From: a virus
DNA: 28,327 nucleotides
IMG/VR virus record: IMGVR_UViG_3300044765_000266
Span: 1-28,327 of that record
Reading direction: 5' to 3' (one strand)
Under the pieces are notes generated by a model. The model made no database searches and was not told the origin of the DNA. It saw nothing but the letters and a program-made list of their open reading frames with translations. Every line of letters begins with the position of its first letter. Positions within the stretch are counted from its first letter, which is position 1. Below, piece by piece: positions 6,730 through 15,057 of the stretch. The position numbers and the translations under genes are program-made.

Positions 6730-6845
6730 TCAACTTGGAGCCCACACAAGATGGTGTGGATGACAGAGTTTTTCAGGCAACCAATTTTCGACCGCGGCAG
6801 GCCGCGACCCCTTCACTGTTGCAGGCGGATAAGGAAGAGCGACTT

Positions 6846-7538
6846 ATGAACCATATTGACGTCGACAAGTACGATCCAGCGGATGAGCCGACAGGCGATC
6901 GCCTTCACCGGCTGGTCAGAACTGCCATTGGATTTATTCCTGTCGGGTCCGGCGCCGCCCTCGAAGTCTGGAACCAGTTAGTTGAAGATCCTTATCAGAA
7001 ACGACGGACGAAATGGCTTCAGGACCTGAGCGAAGCTCTAAATAACGTTAGCGATGTCGTTGAAGAGATCAAGAACGATGGCCGCCGCCAAGACGCCATC
7101 CTTAGCTCGATCTTGCAATCTACTGATATCGCGATTCGAACTGGGGATGCCGGTATACATGAACGGCTCGTTTCTATTGTTCTCAACACGATCAAAGATC
7201 AGAGTCCGAATGAAGAGTTGCTCTCACTATATCTTTCGACAATCAGGCAGTTGACATCGAGCCACCTGGAGCTTTTGCGTTGGATTTCCTCACGGGAGCG
7301 ATATGGAAGTGGATCGGACTTGGAAAACCAAGAACGAGCATTTTTTGTGGAAATTGACAAGCTCAGCGGAATATCAACGGACATTCCGAAGAATAGGTTG
7401 CTTAAGGATCTGGAGTCGCTTTCGTTAATTTATTCACCAGAACATTCTCCGTGGAGATCTGGTGGAACTAATTATTGCACTATGACTGTTACCCACTTTG
7501 GTGGTGGTTTTACCGGCTACATTTCGAGCGTGAATTGA
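6846..7538 (+). CDS. Putative cargo (moron) protein, undescribed helical family, copy A
   Basis: A 230-residue protein, visibly A+T-richer than its neighbours. Layout: a charged N-terminus; a short hydrophobic Gly/Pro segment RTAIGFIPVGSGAALEVW (25-42); a charged helical region (about 50-150) with LQDLSEALNNVSDVVEEIK and LYLSTIRQLTSSHLELLRWI; and a C-terminal part that looks like a winged helix, ending in VTHFGGGFTGYI. No catalytic motif is evident. The ATG at 6846 has AAGGAAG upstream; the frame is open further left but there it overlaps the repressor gene. It follows the repressor on the same strand, so it may be expressed in the lysogen. It resembles the gene at 19916-20590 in layout. A superinfection-exclusion or abortive role is only inferred from position. 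Confidence 0.8.
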   Translation: MNHIDVDKYDPADEPTGDRLHRLVRTAIGFIPVGSGAALEVWNQLVEDPYQKRRTKWLQDLSEALNNVSDVVEEIKNDGRRQDAILSSILQSTDIAIRTGDAGIHERLVSIVLNTIKDQSPNEELLSLYLSTIRQLTSSHLELLRWISSRERYGSGSDLENQERAFFVEIDKLSGISTDIPKNRLLKDLESLSLIYSPEHSPWRSGGTNYCTMTVTHFGGGFTGYISSVN

Positions 7539-7565
7539 TGAAGCGAACGGTCAGACGAAACGAGC

Positions 7566-7591
7566 GAAAGGTTATCGATTGTCGACCTTTC
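7566..7591. terminator. Bidirectional terminator between cargo gene A and D
   Basis: Inverted repeat GAAAGGT at 7566-7572 and ACCTTTC at 7585-7591, with a 12-base loop and A/T-rich flanks. It sits between two convergent genes (stops at 7538 and 7607), which supports a terminator for both. Confidence 0.6.
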
Positions 7592-7606
7592 TTTAATGAT
7601 GGCTCG

Positions 7607-8614
7607 CTAAGTTGCTCCACCGCCACGATTCTCCAGTTCAATTCGCGTCATTAGTCCTTGCCCGTTGAGTGAATGCTCTGCACGTACGATGATCCAATCA
7701 GTAGCGTCGATTTCAGATTTGAAGTCGCGCACCCGTACGTGCATCTCGGGATAGAGGTCCGGTCGGCCAAGCGCAAGCGTGTACTCGAACGTCACGACCC
7801 CGCGAAGTAGTCGTCGATATTCACTTCGCGCGGCGCGCAATGCGTTGCTCTTGTTGGCGTAGATGGTACGCAAGGTCTTCACACCTTGCCCATCATCTGT
7901 GCCAACGAGCACCGATTCAGTTTTGCTTGTGTGTGCATTGTCGTACAGTGCTCGAATGCCACTGTAAGCATCCCTATCCGCTGCGTAGTACCGGTGCTGA
8001 TCTCCGTCAGCGCGCACCAGCGTCACACTGGGCAACGGCTTGCCCGTGGCCGTCGTCCCCTGACCGACGGGACAAAAGATCAGCGCCCCCGACTTGATAG
8101 TGGCCACCGCGTCGTAGTGCTTGCCCAACCGCGTCAGAAAGTTGATGTCGCTTTCGTTGGTTTGTTCCAGGTGATCGACGAGTGCTTCAGCGAGACTCGC
8201 ATGGCAACGTGGCGTAAGACCATTACGTCCAGCAAGCTCATGGATGATGGCGCCGACCGTCGTGTCGATATAACTCTGCTCACGCTGTTGTCGAAGATCA
8301 CCACGCAGGTGCGCACTGCGTCCACGCAAGATGAGTTGATCGGGCGCGCCGCTGTGTTCCAACTCATCGATCGCGAACGTGCCCATATCGGTGAGGCCGG
8401 TGTCATCCCAGCCGAGCCAAACTTGCAGTGTGGCTGTTTTGGGTGGCAGCGCGAGTTGTCCATCATGGTCGCTCAGCTCGATATCGAGTTGGTCAGCGCT
8501 GTATTGCCGGCACGCGCTGACTTTGAGCGAGTTCAGGCGCGGTGCGATGGTCGAGGTCAGATCGCGGCCGTCGAGCGTGACTTTCCAGCGGGGTTTCGGA
8601 TTGCTACCGCTCAT
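7607..8614 (-). CDS. D: Late control protein D, tail/baseplate hub component
   Basis: A 335-residue homologue of P2 gpD, which forms the tube-side hub at the baseplate. Recognisable parts are the WKVTLDGRDLT start, the beta-rich first domain with VSACRQYSADQLDIELSD, the middle TNESDINFLTRLGKHYDA segment, and the C-terminal PDLYPEMHVRVRDFK region. The start overlaps the U stop as ATGA. It is the last gene of the leftward tail operon and ends at a shared terminator facing cargo gene A. Confidence 0.95.
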   Translation of the reverse strand: MSGSNPKPRWKVTLDGRDLTSTIAPRLNSLKVSACRQYSADQLDIELSDHDGQLALPPKTATLQVWLGWDDTGLTDMGTFAIDELEHSGAPDQLILRGRSAHLRGDLRQQREQSYIDTTVGAIIHELAGRNGLTPRCHASLAEALVDHLEQTNESDINFLTRLGKHYDAVATIKSGALIFCPVGQGTTATGKPLPSVTLVRADGDQHRYYAADRDAYSGIRALYDNAHTSKTESVLVGTDDGQGVKTLRTIYANKSNALRAARSEYRRLLRGVVTFEYTLALGRPDLYPEMHVRVRDFKSEIDATDWIIVRAEHSLNGQGLMTRIELENRGGGAT

Positions 8615-9069
8615 GCGACACCGCGCATCCCACTGCCGTTGTTCACGGTCCCCGTGAGGTTGTCATTGCCGGGCGGCGCACTCTGCACGCGACCATCATC
8701 GGTGCGCGCAAGCGAGATCGTGAATTCCGTTCGTCGAGGTATACCGTCCTGCGTGAAGTGCGTGGCGCCTTCCTGCAGGTGATCGATCACCCACGCACCC
8801 AGCACATTGCCAGTACCGTCCACCAGCGCAAAGGCATCGCCGGTATCGGCCATAGTGCGCAATGTGGAGAGGCTCGCGCGCTTGCCGGCGATCTCCGGCA
8901 CCAGCACGCCGTTCAACGTGATGGTGTCCTCGCCGGGCCCGACATATTGCCGCGCCTCACGCGCGCCGACGCGGCTGTTGCCGGGATGTCGCCACGCGGT
9001 CGAGCGGTGCAGCTCGTGGTACGCGAGATCCGGCAGTTGAAATACGAATTGGCCCAATGCCATCAGCAT
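8611..9069 (-). CDS. U: Tail protein U
   Basis: A 152-residue homologue of P2 gpU, needed for tail assembly. Family traits include the LGQFVFQLPDLAYHEL start, a central EDTITLNGVLVPE strand pair, and LRTMADTGDAFALVDGTG. The ATG at 9069 has GGAG at 6 bases; an ATG two codons in (9063) is also possible. The gene starts 3 bases past the T stop and its own stop overlaps D. Confidence 0.93.
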   Translation of the reverse strand: MLMALGQFVFQLPDLAYHELHRSTAWRHPGNSRVGAREARQYVGPGEDTITLNGVLVPEIAGKRASLSTLRTMADTGDAFALVDGTGNVLGAWVIDHLQEGATHFTQDGIPRRTEFTISLARTDDGRVQSAPPGNDNLTGTVNNGSGMRGVA

Positions 9070-9072
9070 GCG

Positions 9073-11826
9073 TTACTCCGAATCGCTGAGCCGTGAGCGG
9101 TTCGCCGCGGCCTTGGCGCGCTCACGGCGATCCAGTTCCGCGGATACCGCCCGTGCCGTCGCATGGGGATCAACACCGGGCGCCGCGTGCACGGTGACCG
9201 CGTAGTTGTTGGTGACGGTGCTGCCCGTGTTATTTGCCTTGAGCGGTGGACGATCATCCATGGTCAAACCTGGCGGCGGCATCCGACCGTAGTTCCACTC
9301 CCACGTGCGCGGCGCGCTGCCTCCGCTGGAATCATCCTGGCCAAGCGACGCTTTCAATGAGCGCCATTTGCCGAGCAGCCAGTCGATCTTGTCGCTGATC
9401 CAGCGAAAGGCCGTCGCAAACGGTTGCTTGATCACCTCGGTGATGCCGCTCCAGTTCACCGTGATCCAACCGATGCACTCGCCGATTTTCGTGCCGAGCC
9501 ACGTAAACGCCTGCACGACCCAGGTGATAGCCGTGACCGCGCTGGCCAGCACGGCGCCGAGCACGCGACCAAAGGTGACACCATTGGCGGTAGCGCCGTC
9601 CAATTGCTCGGACGTTGCCTGAAACGGTTCAAACAAACTGACGATCCAACGCCACACCGCACTCAGTGCATCGGCGATCACGTCCCATGCGGGTTTAAGC
9701 GGTGCGAGTGCAGTGCCAAGCGCGGACAACGCAGGCAGTAGCTCGTCGCGCAAACCGACACCAACGCCGACAAAGAACGCCTTGATCGGCTGCCCATACT
9801 TCCAGACCACGATGCCCAATGCCGCTACGGCAGCGATCAACGCCAACACCGGCCAGCTCACGCCCGTGATCGCGAGCATGGCCGCACGTGCGCCGGTTGC
9901 CATCGCGGGAAAGATGCTGCGTGCGAGTCCGCTCAGACGAGCCAGCATGCCTACACCGGCCGCGTCGCCGCCGGCTGCGGCACCACCACGCGCCGCCCAT
10001 CCCAACCGGGCGCGTCCGATGGCGAAGCGCAGCAGCGCGAACTGGCCGATCAAGCCGCCCAGCACCACCATCAGGCCACCCGCACTCACCATCAGCGCCC
10101 CCAGACCACCGGCAACCAGCATCAGCCCCTTGGCAATGGCCGGATGCTTCTGTGCGCCGTCCGTCAGCGTTTTCAGCACCGCGACCAGTTGGCGCAAACC
10201 GGCCACATACAGCGGCAGCACTTCGCGCCCGAGCGTGAGATAGAGATTGCGTTTCTCCGCTTCGAGATCCGCCTCCTGACCCGCAGCAGTGTCGCCCGTC
10301 ATGCGATACGTGTCATCGAGACCGGCAAACTTGCCGGAAGCATCGAGCTGTTTTTGGATGTTCGCGCGCTGCATGAACATGCCGGCGAAGAGATCGCCGC
10401 CCTTGCGCGCACTGAAGAGCGCATTGAGCTTGCTCACCACTTGGTCGTCCGTGAGCTTCCCGGTGGGATTAAGGCGCGGGATGACCTCGGCCATCATGTA
10501 CTCGAAGGGGTTGCTCTCGTAGAGCGCCTGGTTCTTCAGCGCACCCGGCAACATCTTGGTGATGTGGCCGTTCTTGCCGTATTTGACGGCGTTCTTGTTG
10601 ACCAGGCCGAGCTGCGCGAGTGCTTCCGCGGTCTGCTGCGTACTGCGCCCGGCTGCCCAGTTCTGATACGCCGAGGCAAAGCCGGTACCGGCACGCATGC
10701 CGCCCATTTCCTGGATCGTGTGCATGGCGCCGAAGAACAGCGCCTTCTCGTCCATCAGCTTGGCAGCGACACCACCGACCTTCATCGTTTCCAGGTAATC
10801 GGAGGGTTTGACCAGGCCGCCCGAGCCCACATACGCGCGGCTCATCATGTCCAGAAGATGCTGGAAGTCTTCCGGCGTCTTGGTCGCGTTGCGCAGCTCA
10901 CCGGTGCGGATCGCATCGATCAGCTGATTGACCGTCTCCTGGCCATGGCCACCGCCGTCGCCATGCTCGGCCATCAACGCTTCGAAGGTGTATTTGGCCT
11001 TCAGCAACGACGGCGCCACCTGCACCGCTTCGTGCATGTCGCGAAAGATGGAATTCGCGTCCTTGAGGATCTCCATCTTGTCGTTGATGGAGCTGCCGCG
11101 CGTGGTGTCGTTGCGGACAAAGCGCTCCGCTCGCGCAACATCGACGTTGCTGACGCCTTGGGCGCGTAGTTGCGCGAGGTTGGTTTGATAGATTTTCGCT
11201 TCATGAATCGCCGGCTGCACCTGATCGATCAGATGTCGACCGGTTTGCATCGCGGCGTAGCCCGCGATCGACACGTTCGCGCCCATCGCCTGGCCGCGTG
11301 CCAAGCGTTCGCGGAGATTGACCAGCTGTTGGGCCTGCACGCCTTGCGCACGCAAGGCCGCCGTCTGCTGTTCCACGGCGCGCGTGGCGGTGGCCGCTTG
11401 CGTGCGCAGACGCGCTTCGGCGGCACCGAGGTTGCGTGTATCCATGCCCGCCGCGGCGAGTTCTTCGCGTAGCTGCTGCAGCTTACGGATCTGCTCGGCC
11501 TTCTGCGCTTTCAGATCACGCGCCTCGGTCGTCAGTCGCTTGAACTGACGGGATAACGCCGCCGTGGGCTTGTCGGTCTCGCGCATCTCGCGTGCCACGG
11601 CGGTGATGCGCGCCTGCAGATCCTTCATGCGCACAGCAGTGTCGCGTGTGCCTTGCTTGAGTTTTCGAAACTCGCCGGCTTTCTTCTGCACCTCGTCCAA
11701 CTGGCGCAGCGTGTCGCGCGTCTTCTTCAACTGCTCAGCCGCGGCCTTGCTGGCTTCCTGCACCTTCTTAAGCGGTGCCGTGGCCTTATCCAGGGTCTGC
11801 AGCAAGACCGACAGCTTGAGATCCAC
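9073..11826 (-). CDS. T: Tail tape-measure protein
   Basis: A 917-residue tape measure, longer than P2 gpT (about 815 residues), which implies a slightly longer tail if the length rule holds. Residues 1-180 are charged and helical, clearly coiled coil (repeated Lys/Glu/Gln with Leu spacing). A mixed middle domain follows. Hydrophobic segments at about 567-605 and 645-690 could insert in the host membrane during DNA entry. The C-terminus is polar and charged. The start is GTG at 11826 with GGAG 6 bases upstream, lying inside the end of E'. Gene order E-E'-T-U-D is as in P2. Confidence 0.95.
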   Translation of the reverse strand: MDLKLSVLLQTLDKATAPLKKVQEASKAAAEQLKKTRDTLRQLDEVQKKAGEFRKLKQGTRDTAVRMKDLQARITAVAREMRETDKPTAALSRQFKRLTTEARDLKAQKAEQIRKLQQLREELAAAGMDTRNLGAAEARLRTQAATATRAVEQQTAALRAQGVQAQQLVNLRERLARGQAMGANVSIAGYAAMQTGRHLIDQVQPAIHEAKIYQTNLAQLRAQGVSNVDVARAERFVRNDTTRGSSINDKMEILKDANSIFRDMHEAVQVAPSLLKAKYTFEALMAEHGDGGGHGQETVNQLIDAIRTGELRNATKTPEDFQHLLDMMSRAYVGSGGLVKPSDYLETMKVGGVAAKLMDEKALFFGAMHTIQEMGGMRAGTGFASAYQNWAAGRSTQQTAEALAQLGLVNKNAVKYGKNGHITKMLPGALKNQALYESNPFEYMMAEVIPRLNPTGKLTDDQVVSKLNALFSARKGGDLFAGMFMQRANIQKQLDASGKFAGLDDTYRMTGDTAAGQEADLEAEKRNLYLTLGREVLPLYVAGLRQLVAVLKTLTDGAQKHPAIAKGLMLVAGGLGALMVSAGGLMVVLGGLIGQFALLRFAIGRARLGWAARGGAAAGGDAAGVGMLARLSGLARSIFPAMATGARAAMLAITGVSWPVLALIAAVAALGIVVWKYGQPIKAFFVGVGVGLRDELLPALSALGTALAPLKPAWDVIADALSAVWRWIVSLFEPFQATSEQLDGATANGVTFGRVLGAVLASAVTAITWVVQAFTWLGTKIGECIGWITVNWSGITEVIKQPFATAFRWISDKIDWLLGKWRSLKASLGQDDSSGGSAPRTWEWNYGRMPPPGLTMDDRPPLKANNTGSTVTNNYAVTVHAAPGVDPHATARAVSAELDRRERAKAAANRSRLSDSE

Positions 11827-11829
11827 ACG

Positions 11830-11943
11830 TCACTCCGTACCGTTGCGCTGCCGAGCGCGCTCGCGCCAGGCCATCAGTTCATCCAGCTCGAAATCGGCCA
11901 TCGCGGCGGGTGGCCAGTGAAACACCACCGCGATGTCCGCCAT
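11830..11943 (-). CDS. E': GpE-family tail assembly chaperone, E' (made as an E-E' frameshift product)
   Basis: A 37-codon frame encoding MADIAVVFHWPPAAMADFEL and then DELMAWRERARQR, the classic GpE-family signature. In P2, E' is not made alone: ribosomes shift by -1 near the end of E and read on into E'. The same arrangement is present here: the E' frame is open back through the slippery heptamer at 11988-11994, giving a fused protein of about 148 residues, close to the P2 product. The ATG at 11943 may therefore be only internal. The chaperone is thought to help assemble the tape measure and tube. Confidence 0.88.
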   Translation of the reverse strand: MADIAVVFHWPPAAMADFELDELMAWRERARQRNGTE

Positions 11944-11951
11944 CACGTCCT

Positions 11952-12275
11952 CTACGCAGTAAGGAACACCGCTTTCTGCGAAGGCAGCAAAAAACCGACG
12001 ATCTCCGCGCCGAGCTTCATGAGATCGCTGGGATCGAGGTTTTCGACGTCGGCACCGGTGAGTGTGGGCATGGACACGCGTGGTAGCACCTTGATGAGGG
12101 CGGACACGTCCAACTGCGCCAGGTCGGACAGGTTGACGCCGCGCAGCTCGCCGGACTTCGGTCGGCGCAGATCCACCGATGCGATGGTCTGCGTGCCGCG
12201 CACGATGGGAGTGTCCAGCGTGACGGTCACAAAGCTGGCTGGCGTGGTGGTGGGGATGTCGTTGGGTTGCGTCAT
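11952..12275 (-). CDS. E: Tail assembly protein E (zero-frame product)
   Basis: A 107-residue homologue of P2 gpE, of the tail assembly chaperone G-like group. The start at 12275 (MTQPND) is preferred; the open frame continues 18 codons upstream over a hairpin. The SVDLRRPKSGELRGVNLSDL segment is typical of the family. Near the 3' end, codons 94-96 carry T-TTT-TTG, the frameshift site. The gene lies between FII and T and is part of the V-to-D transcript. Confidence 0.9.
   Translation of the reverse strand: MTQPNDIPTTTPASFVTVTLDTPIVRGTQTIASVDLRRPKSGELRGVNLSDLAQLDVSALIKVLPRVSMPTLTGADVENLDPSDLMKLGAEIVGFLLPSQKAVFLTA
11988..11994 (-). promoter_or_regulatory. Programmed -1 frameshift slippery site TTTTTTG
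   Basis: Read on the minus strand, codons GGT TTT TTG contain T TTT TTG in the correct register for a -1 slip. After the slip the reading frame stays open through GCT GCC TTC and joins E' without a stop. P2-like phages use the same heptamer for E+E'. The zero frame stops at 11952. Confidence 0.9.
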
Positions 12276-12306
12276 GGTGCGCTCCAAAAGCAAAGGCGTG
12301 AGGGAA

Positions 12307-12328
12307 TGCCCGCCGAACACAGCGGGCA
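12307..12328 (-). other. Intercistronic hairpin between FII and E
   Basis: A perfect 7-base stem, TGCCCGC at 12307-12313 and GCGGGCA at 12322-12328, with an 8-base loop. It lies 32 bases upstream of the E start and 20 bases past the FII stop. It could trim or partly end the abundant sheath/tube transcript. No strong U-tract follows on the minus strand. Confidence 0.5.
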
Positions 12329-12347
12329 AAGAGAGAAGAAAAGAAAG

Positions 12348-12857
12348 TTAGACGCCGAGCGCGCGGCGCTGATCAGCGAGCCGATCAATGCCGCCGACGT
12401 TAAAGATGAAGTTGAGCGGATCGATCTCGATCAATACTTCACCATTCACGGTGAGCTTGTAATAGGCACAGCTTGTCGTGAACTTGTGCTGGGTGTTGTC
12501 GGCCGGCTTCGCGGTACCAAAATCAATTTCCTTGTGACGACCGCGGACCACCACTTCCACCGCATCCGTGGCGCCGGTGTCATCACGCTGATACGCACCG
12601 GCAAAGCGCAGCAGACAGCCGACAGCGCTGGTGATACCGAATTGCTTCAACGCATCCAGCATGAGGCCACCAGCCGTCCATTCGAGCGTGATGAGCTCGC
12701 CGCCGAGGTCGACTTCCACACCGGTGTCCATGCCACCGCCGCGCCACTCTTCCATCTTGCGGCTGAGCTTGGGCAAGGTGACTTCGGCGATCTGGCCGAG
12801 ATAACTGTTGCCGTTGTTGAAAAGGTTCAAGTTCTTGAGCTTGCGCGGCAGGGCCAT
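12348..12857 (-). CDS. FII: Major tail tube protein
   Basis: A 169-residue homologue of P2 gpFII (172 residues), the protein of the rigid inner tail tube. The start MALPRKLKNLNLFNNG with SYLGQIAEVTLPKL is characteristic, as is the C-terminal INGEVLIEIDPLN-type segment, here VNGEVLIEIDPLNF. It follows the sheath gene after a gap that carries a hairpin, and is expected to be made in large amounts. Confidence 0.96.
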   Translation of the reverse strand: MALPRKLKNLNLFNNGNSYLGQIAEVTLPKLSRKMEEWRGGGMDTGVEVDLGGELITLEWTAGGLMLDALKQFGITSAVGCLLRFAGAYQRDDTGATDAVEVVVRGRHKEIDFGTAKPADNTQHKFTTSCAYYKLTVNGEVLIEIDPLNFIFNVGGIDRLADQRRALGV

Positions 12858-12887
12858 GCGTGGATTCCTTCAAAGGGCAAAGAGCAA

Positions 12888-12907
12888 ACGGCCGGCGTAC
12901 CGGCCGT
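12888..12907 (-). other. Intercistronic hairpin between FI and FII
   Basis: A perfect 8-base GC stem, ACGGCCGG at 12888-12895 and CCGGCCGT at 12900-12907, with the loop CGTA. It fills most of the short gap between sheath and tube genes. On the minus strand it is followed by TTTGCTCTTTG, so it could be an attenuator or an RNA-stabilising end that sets the FI:FII ratio. Confidence 0.55.
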
Positions 12908-12913
12908 CTTGGG

Positions 12914-14092
12914 TCATGCGTTGATCGCGGCGGCGAAATCAACGAGATAGCGATCCGTGATGCGCTGGCGAAGCTGCAGGTCTTCCAGCGGCGGTACCGG
13001 CGTGTAGTCGTAGTCGATGAAGAGATCGCCACCGGCCAGCGATGCCACCTGGTTGGCCGACTCGTCGTACCAGGCGCTGGCGCCGATCACATAGCCGCCG
13101 GATTTCAGCTCACGGAACTTGGCGTTGATGCCTTCAAGGATGTCTTTCACCAGGCTGGGATACATCGACTTGTCGACGGCCCACAGATGGCTATCTGCGA
13201 TGGTGTCGGCGAGCACTTGTGCCGTGCGTGTGGCGCTTTCGAACACGAACTTGGGTTCATCGGAACACGTACGATTACCCCAGAAGCGGAAACCCTGCGC
13301 ATTGATGAGCGTGGTAATGCCGGCTTGGTTGAGCAGGCCGGCATCCGTCGCCGGATCTTGCAGATCCCAGCTCACGTCGAGGCTGATGCCGGTGACGCCA
13401 TTCACCGCCACGTTGGAGAGGGTCTTCTGCCACCCCTGGCTCTCATCAATGGCGGCACGCAGGCCTAGCGCATAGGCCGCCGACGGCACTTCGACCGTGG
13501 CATTGGCCGTCGTATCCCACGCCGTGAAGTTCGGCCACACCAGCATCACTTCGCGCTGGCTGAAATTGGCGCGGTAGGCAATGACCTCTTCCACCTTCTT
13601 GGCATCGGGCACATTGAGGTACGTCATGCCGCGCAGCTTCTTGGCGATCACGGCGAGCGCCAAGCCCACCGGCTGCGTATCCAGGCCCGGTGCGCCTAGG
13701 ATGCGCGGCTTCACGCCAAGGCGTGCTTGCGCAGCGAGTAACGCCTGCGCGCCGGTCAGGCGACCGTTGACGGCCGTCGTGCCGATCACATTGCTGGTGG
13801 TCTCGCCGGCGTCTTTGCCTTGCGCCACGCGCACGACCACCAGTACCGGCTTGGTTTGCGCATCGATAGCGTTGAGTGCGGCAACCAGCGTGCCTTTGCC
13901 AGGACTGCCAGCCTTGCCGATCGCCGACTTGATGTCGGTAATCAGGATAGGTGTATCGAGAGGGAAAGCAGCCGGATCGGCGTCTTCGCTGATCGCCACT
14001 AGGCCGATGACGGCAGTGGAAACCGTGGTGAGGGTGCGCGAGCCATCGGTAGCCTCGATAACGCGGACGCCGTGGTGATAAGCCTGGGCCAT
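12914..14092 (-). CDS. FI: Contractile tail sheath protein
   Basis: A 392-residue homologue of P2 gpFI (396 residues), which forms the contractile sheath. The start YHHGVRVIEATDGSRTL, the central PRILGAPGLDTQPV, and WDTTANATVEVPSAAYALGL followed by RTCSDEPKFVF and the C-terminal AKFRELKSGGYVIGAS are typical. It lies 24 bases past the W stop without an obvious promoter of its own, whereas P2 has a separate F promoter; it is probably transcribed from the V promoter. Confidence 0.97.
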   Translation of the reverse strand: MAQAYHHGVRVIEATDGSRTLTTVSTAVIGLVAISEDADPAAFPLDTPILITDIKSAIGKAGSPGKGTLVAALNAIDAQTKPVLVVVRVAQGKDAGETTSNVIGTTAVNGRLTGAQALLAAQARLGVKPRILGAPGLDTQPVGLALAVIAKKLRGMTYLNVPDAKKVEEVIAYRANFSQREVMLVWPNFTAWDTTANATVEVPSAAYALGLRAAIDESQGWQKTLSNVAVNGVTGISLDVSWDLQDPATDAGLLNQAGITTLINAQGFRFWGNRTCSDEPKFVFESATRTAQVLADTIADSHLWAVDKSMYPSLVKDILEGINAKFRELKSGGYVIGASAWYDESANQVASLAGGDLFIDYDYTPVPPLEDLQLRQRITDRYLVDFAAAINA

Positions 14093-14116
14093 GAAGGTTC
14101 CTCGTGATGGGCGCCG

Positions 14117-14476
14117 TTACGAAGCGGCGCTGAGTTGCAGGGGGACGGTGAGAGAAACGGGTGTCGCGATCGGCGTATCGGTGCGCGTGCCTTCCAGAAT
14201 CAACACGACCTGACCCGGCGCAGCGCCGAGTTCCATCGTCACGCGCGACAACTGCACACGCGGTTCCCAGCGCATCAGCGCTGTGGCAGTAGCGGCGTAG
14301 AGGCGCAATCGCGTGGCGGCGTGAAACGGTTGATCGATCAGATACGGCAACAGCGAGCCGTAGTCGCGACGCATCACGCGCGTGCCATACGGCGTTTCGA
14401 GGATGTCGCTGATGGACTGCTGCAGGTGGGCCAGTCCTTCGATGGCCTTGCCGGTGTAAGCGTCGATACCGCGCAT
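14117..14476 (-). CDS. W: Baseplate protein W (gp25/lysozyme-like family)
   Basis: A 119-residue homologue of P2 gpW (115 residues), of the T4 gp25 group that forms the baseplate wedge. The hallmark ETPYGTRVMRRDYGSLLPYL (residues 27-46) is present, followed by TATALMRWEPRVQLSRV. It begins 2 bases past the V stop. In P2, V and W precede J; here they are followed directly by the sheath gene. Confidence 0.95.
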   Translation of the reverse strand: MRGIDAYTGKAIEGLAHLQQSISDILETPYGTRVMRRDYGSLLPYLIDQPFHAATRLRLYAATATALMRWEPRVQLSRVTMELGAAPGQVVLILEGTRTDTPIATPVSLTVPLQLSAAS

Positions 14477-14478
14477 GG

Positions 14479-15051
14479 TTACGTCGGCTCGCCGGACAGG
14501 TACGCGCCGGGTTGCACACCTTGGGTCTTGTGATGCTGCAGGCTGATGGTACCGGCGACGACGTCATCCTTCGTCTTGATGCCGGCGTCAACGGAGACGT
14601 TTTCGGTGACATGCAAAGCGCCGGTAATGCGCGTGTCGCCGGTGATGTCGACGCCGGCCGGTGCAACGAGAATGACTTTGCCGCCCGAAGGCAGCGCCAC
14701 GCTGACTTCGTGCTTTGCTGGGGCGTAGCTGATCAGCGCCCCATCGGGATATTGCGTGACGTGTGTGGTATCGCCATCGATCGGCGCCGCTGCGCCATCG
14801 GCATGTAGCGCCGGAAGCACCGTGCCGCGCGCGGTATCGCCGCCAGGGCACAGGAGAATGACCTGTTCGCCGACGCTAGGAGCCCACCAAGTGCGCGCAT
14901 CACCCGCGCGATAGGTCAGCCACCGCAGCGGTTTCGTCACCAGCTCGCCGCTACGAACCGTGCAGCGGCGAGCGGCGTGATCGACGGAGGCGACCACGCC
15001 ATAGCGCAGCAGGTTTTGCAGCAGGCGGGAGAGTTCGACGAGCGGGTCCAT
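14479..15051 (-). CDS. V: Baseplate spike protein V
   Basis: A 190-residue homologue of P2 gpV (211 residues), the membrane-piercing central spike. The N-terminal OB-like domain contains RWLTYRAGDARTWWAPSVGE and QVILLCPGGD (about 43-72). The C-terminal beta-helix region (about 115-165) has repeated V/I-rich turns, followed by LQHHKTQGVQPG, whose histidines fit the metal-binding tip seen in such spikes. There is no in-frame start further upstream before a TAG, and no clear Shine-Dalgarno sequence before the ATG at 15051. The inferred late promoter puts transcription start at or very near this ATG, so a leaderless message is possible. Confidence 0.95.
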   Translation of the reverse strand: MDPLVELSRLLQNLLRYGVVASVDHAARRCTVRSGELVTKPLRWLTYRAGDARTWWAPSVGEQVILLCPGGDTARGTVLPALHADGAAAPIDGDTTHVTQYPDGALISYAPAKHEVSVALPSGGKVILVAPAGVDITGDTRITGALHVTENVSVDAGIKTKDDVVAGTISLQHHKTQGVQPGAYLSGEPT

Positions 15052-15057
15052 GCCGGC

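Noticed and set aside
6441-6845. Extension of cargo gene A leftward to give 365 residues
   Set aside because: The extra part overlaps the repressor in another frame and is Arg/His/Cys-rich; the ATG at 6846 has a good ribosome site.
10144-11169. 341-codon plus-strand frame opposite the tape measure gene
   Set aside because: It is a mirror of a highly biased coding strand; gene T is certain from order and composition.
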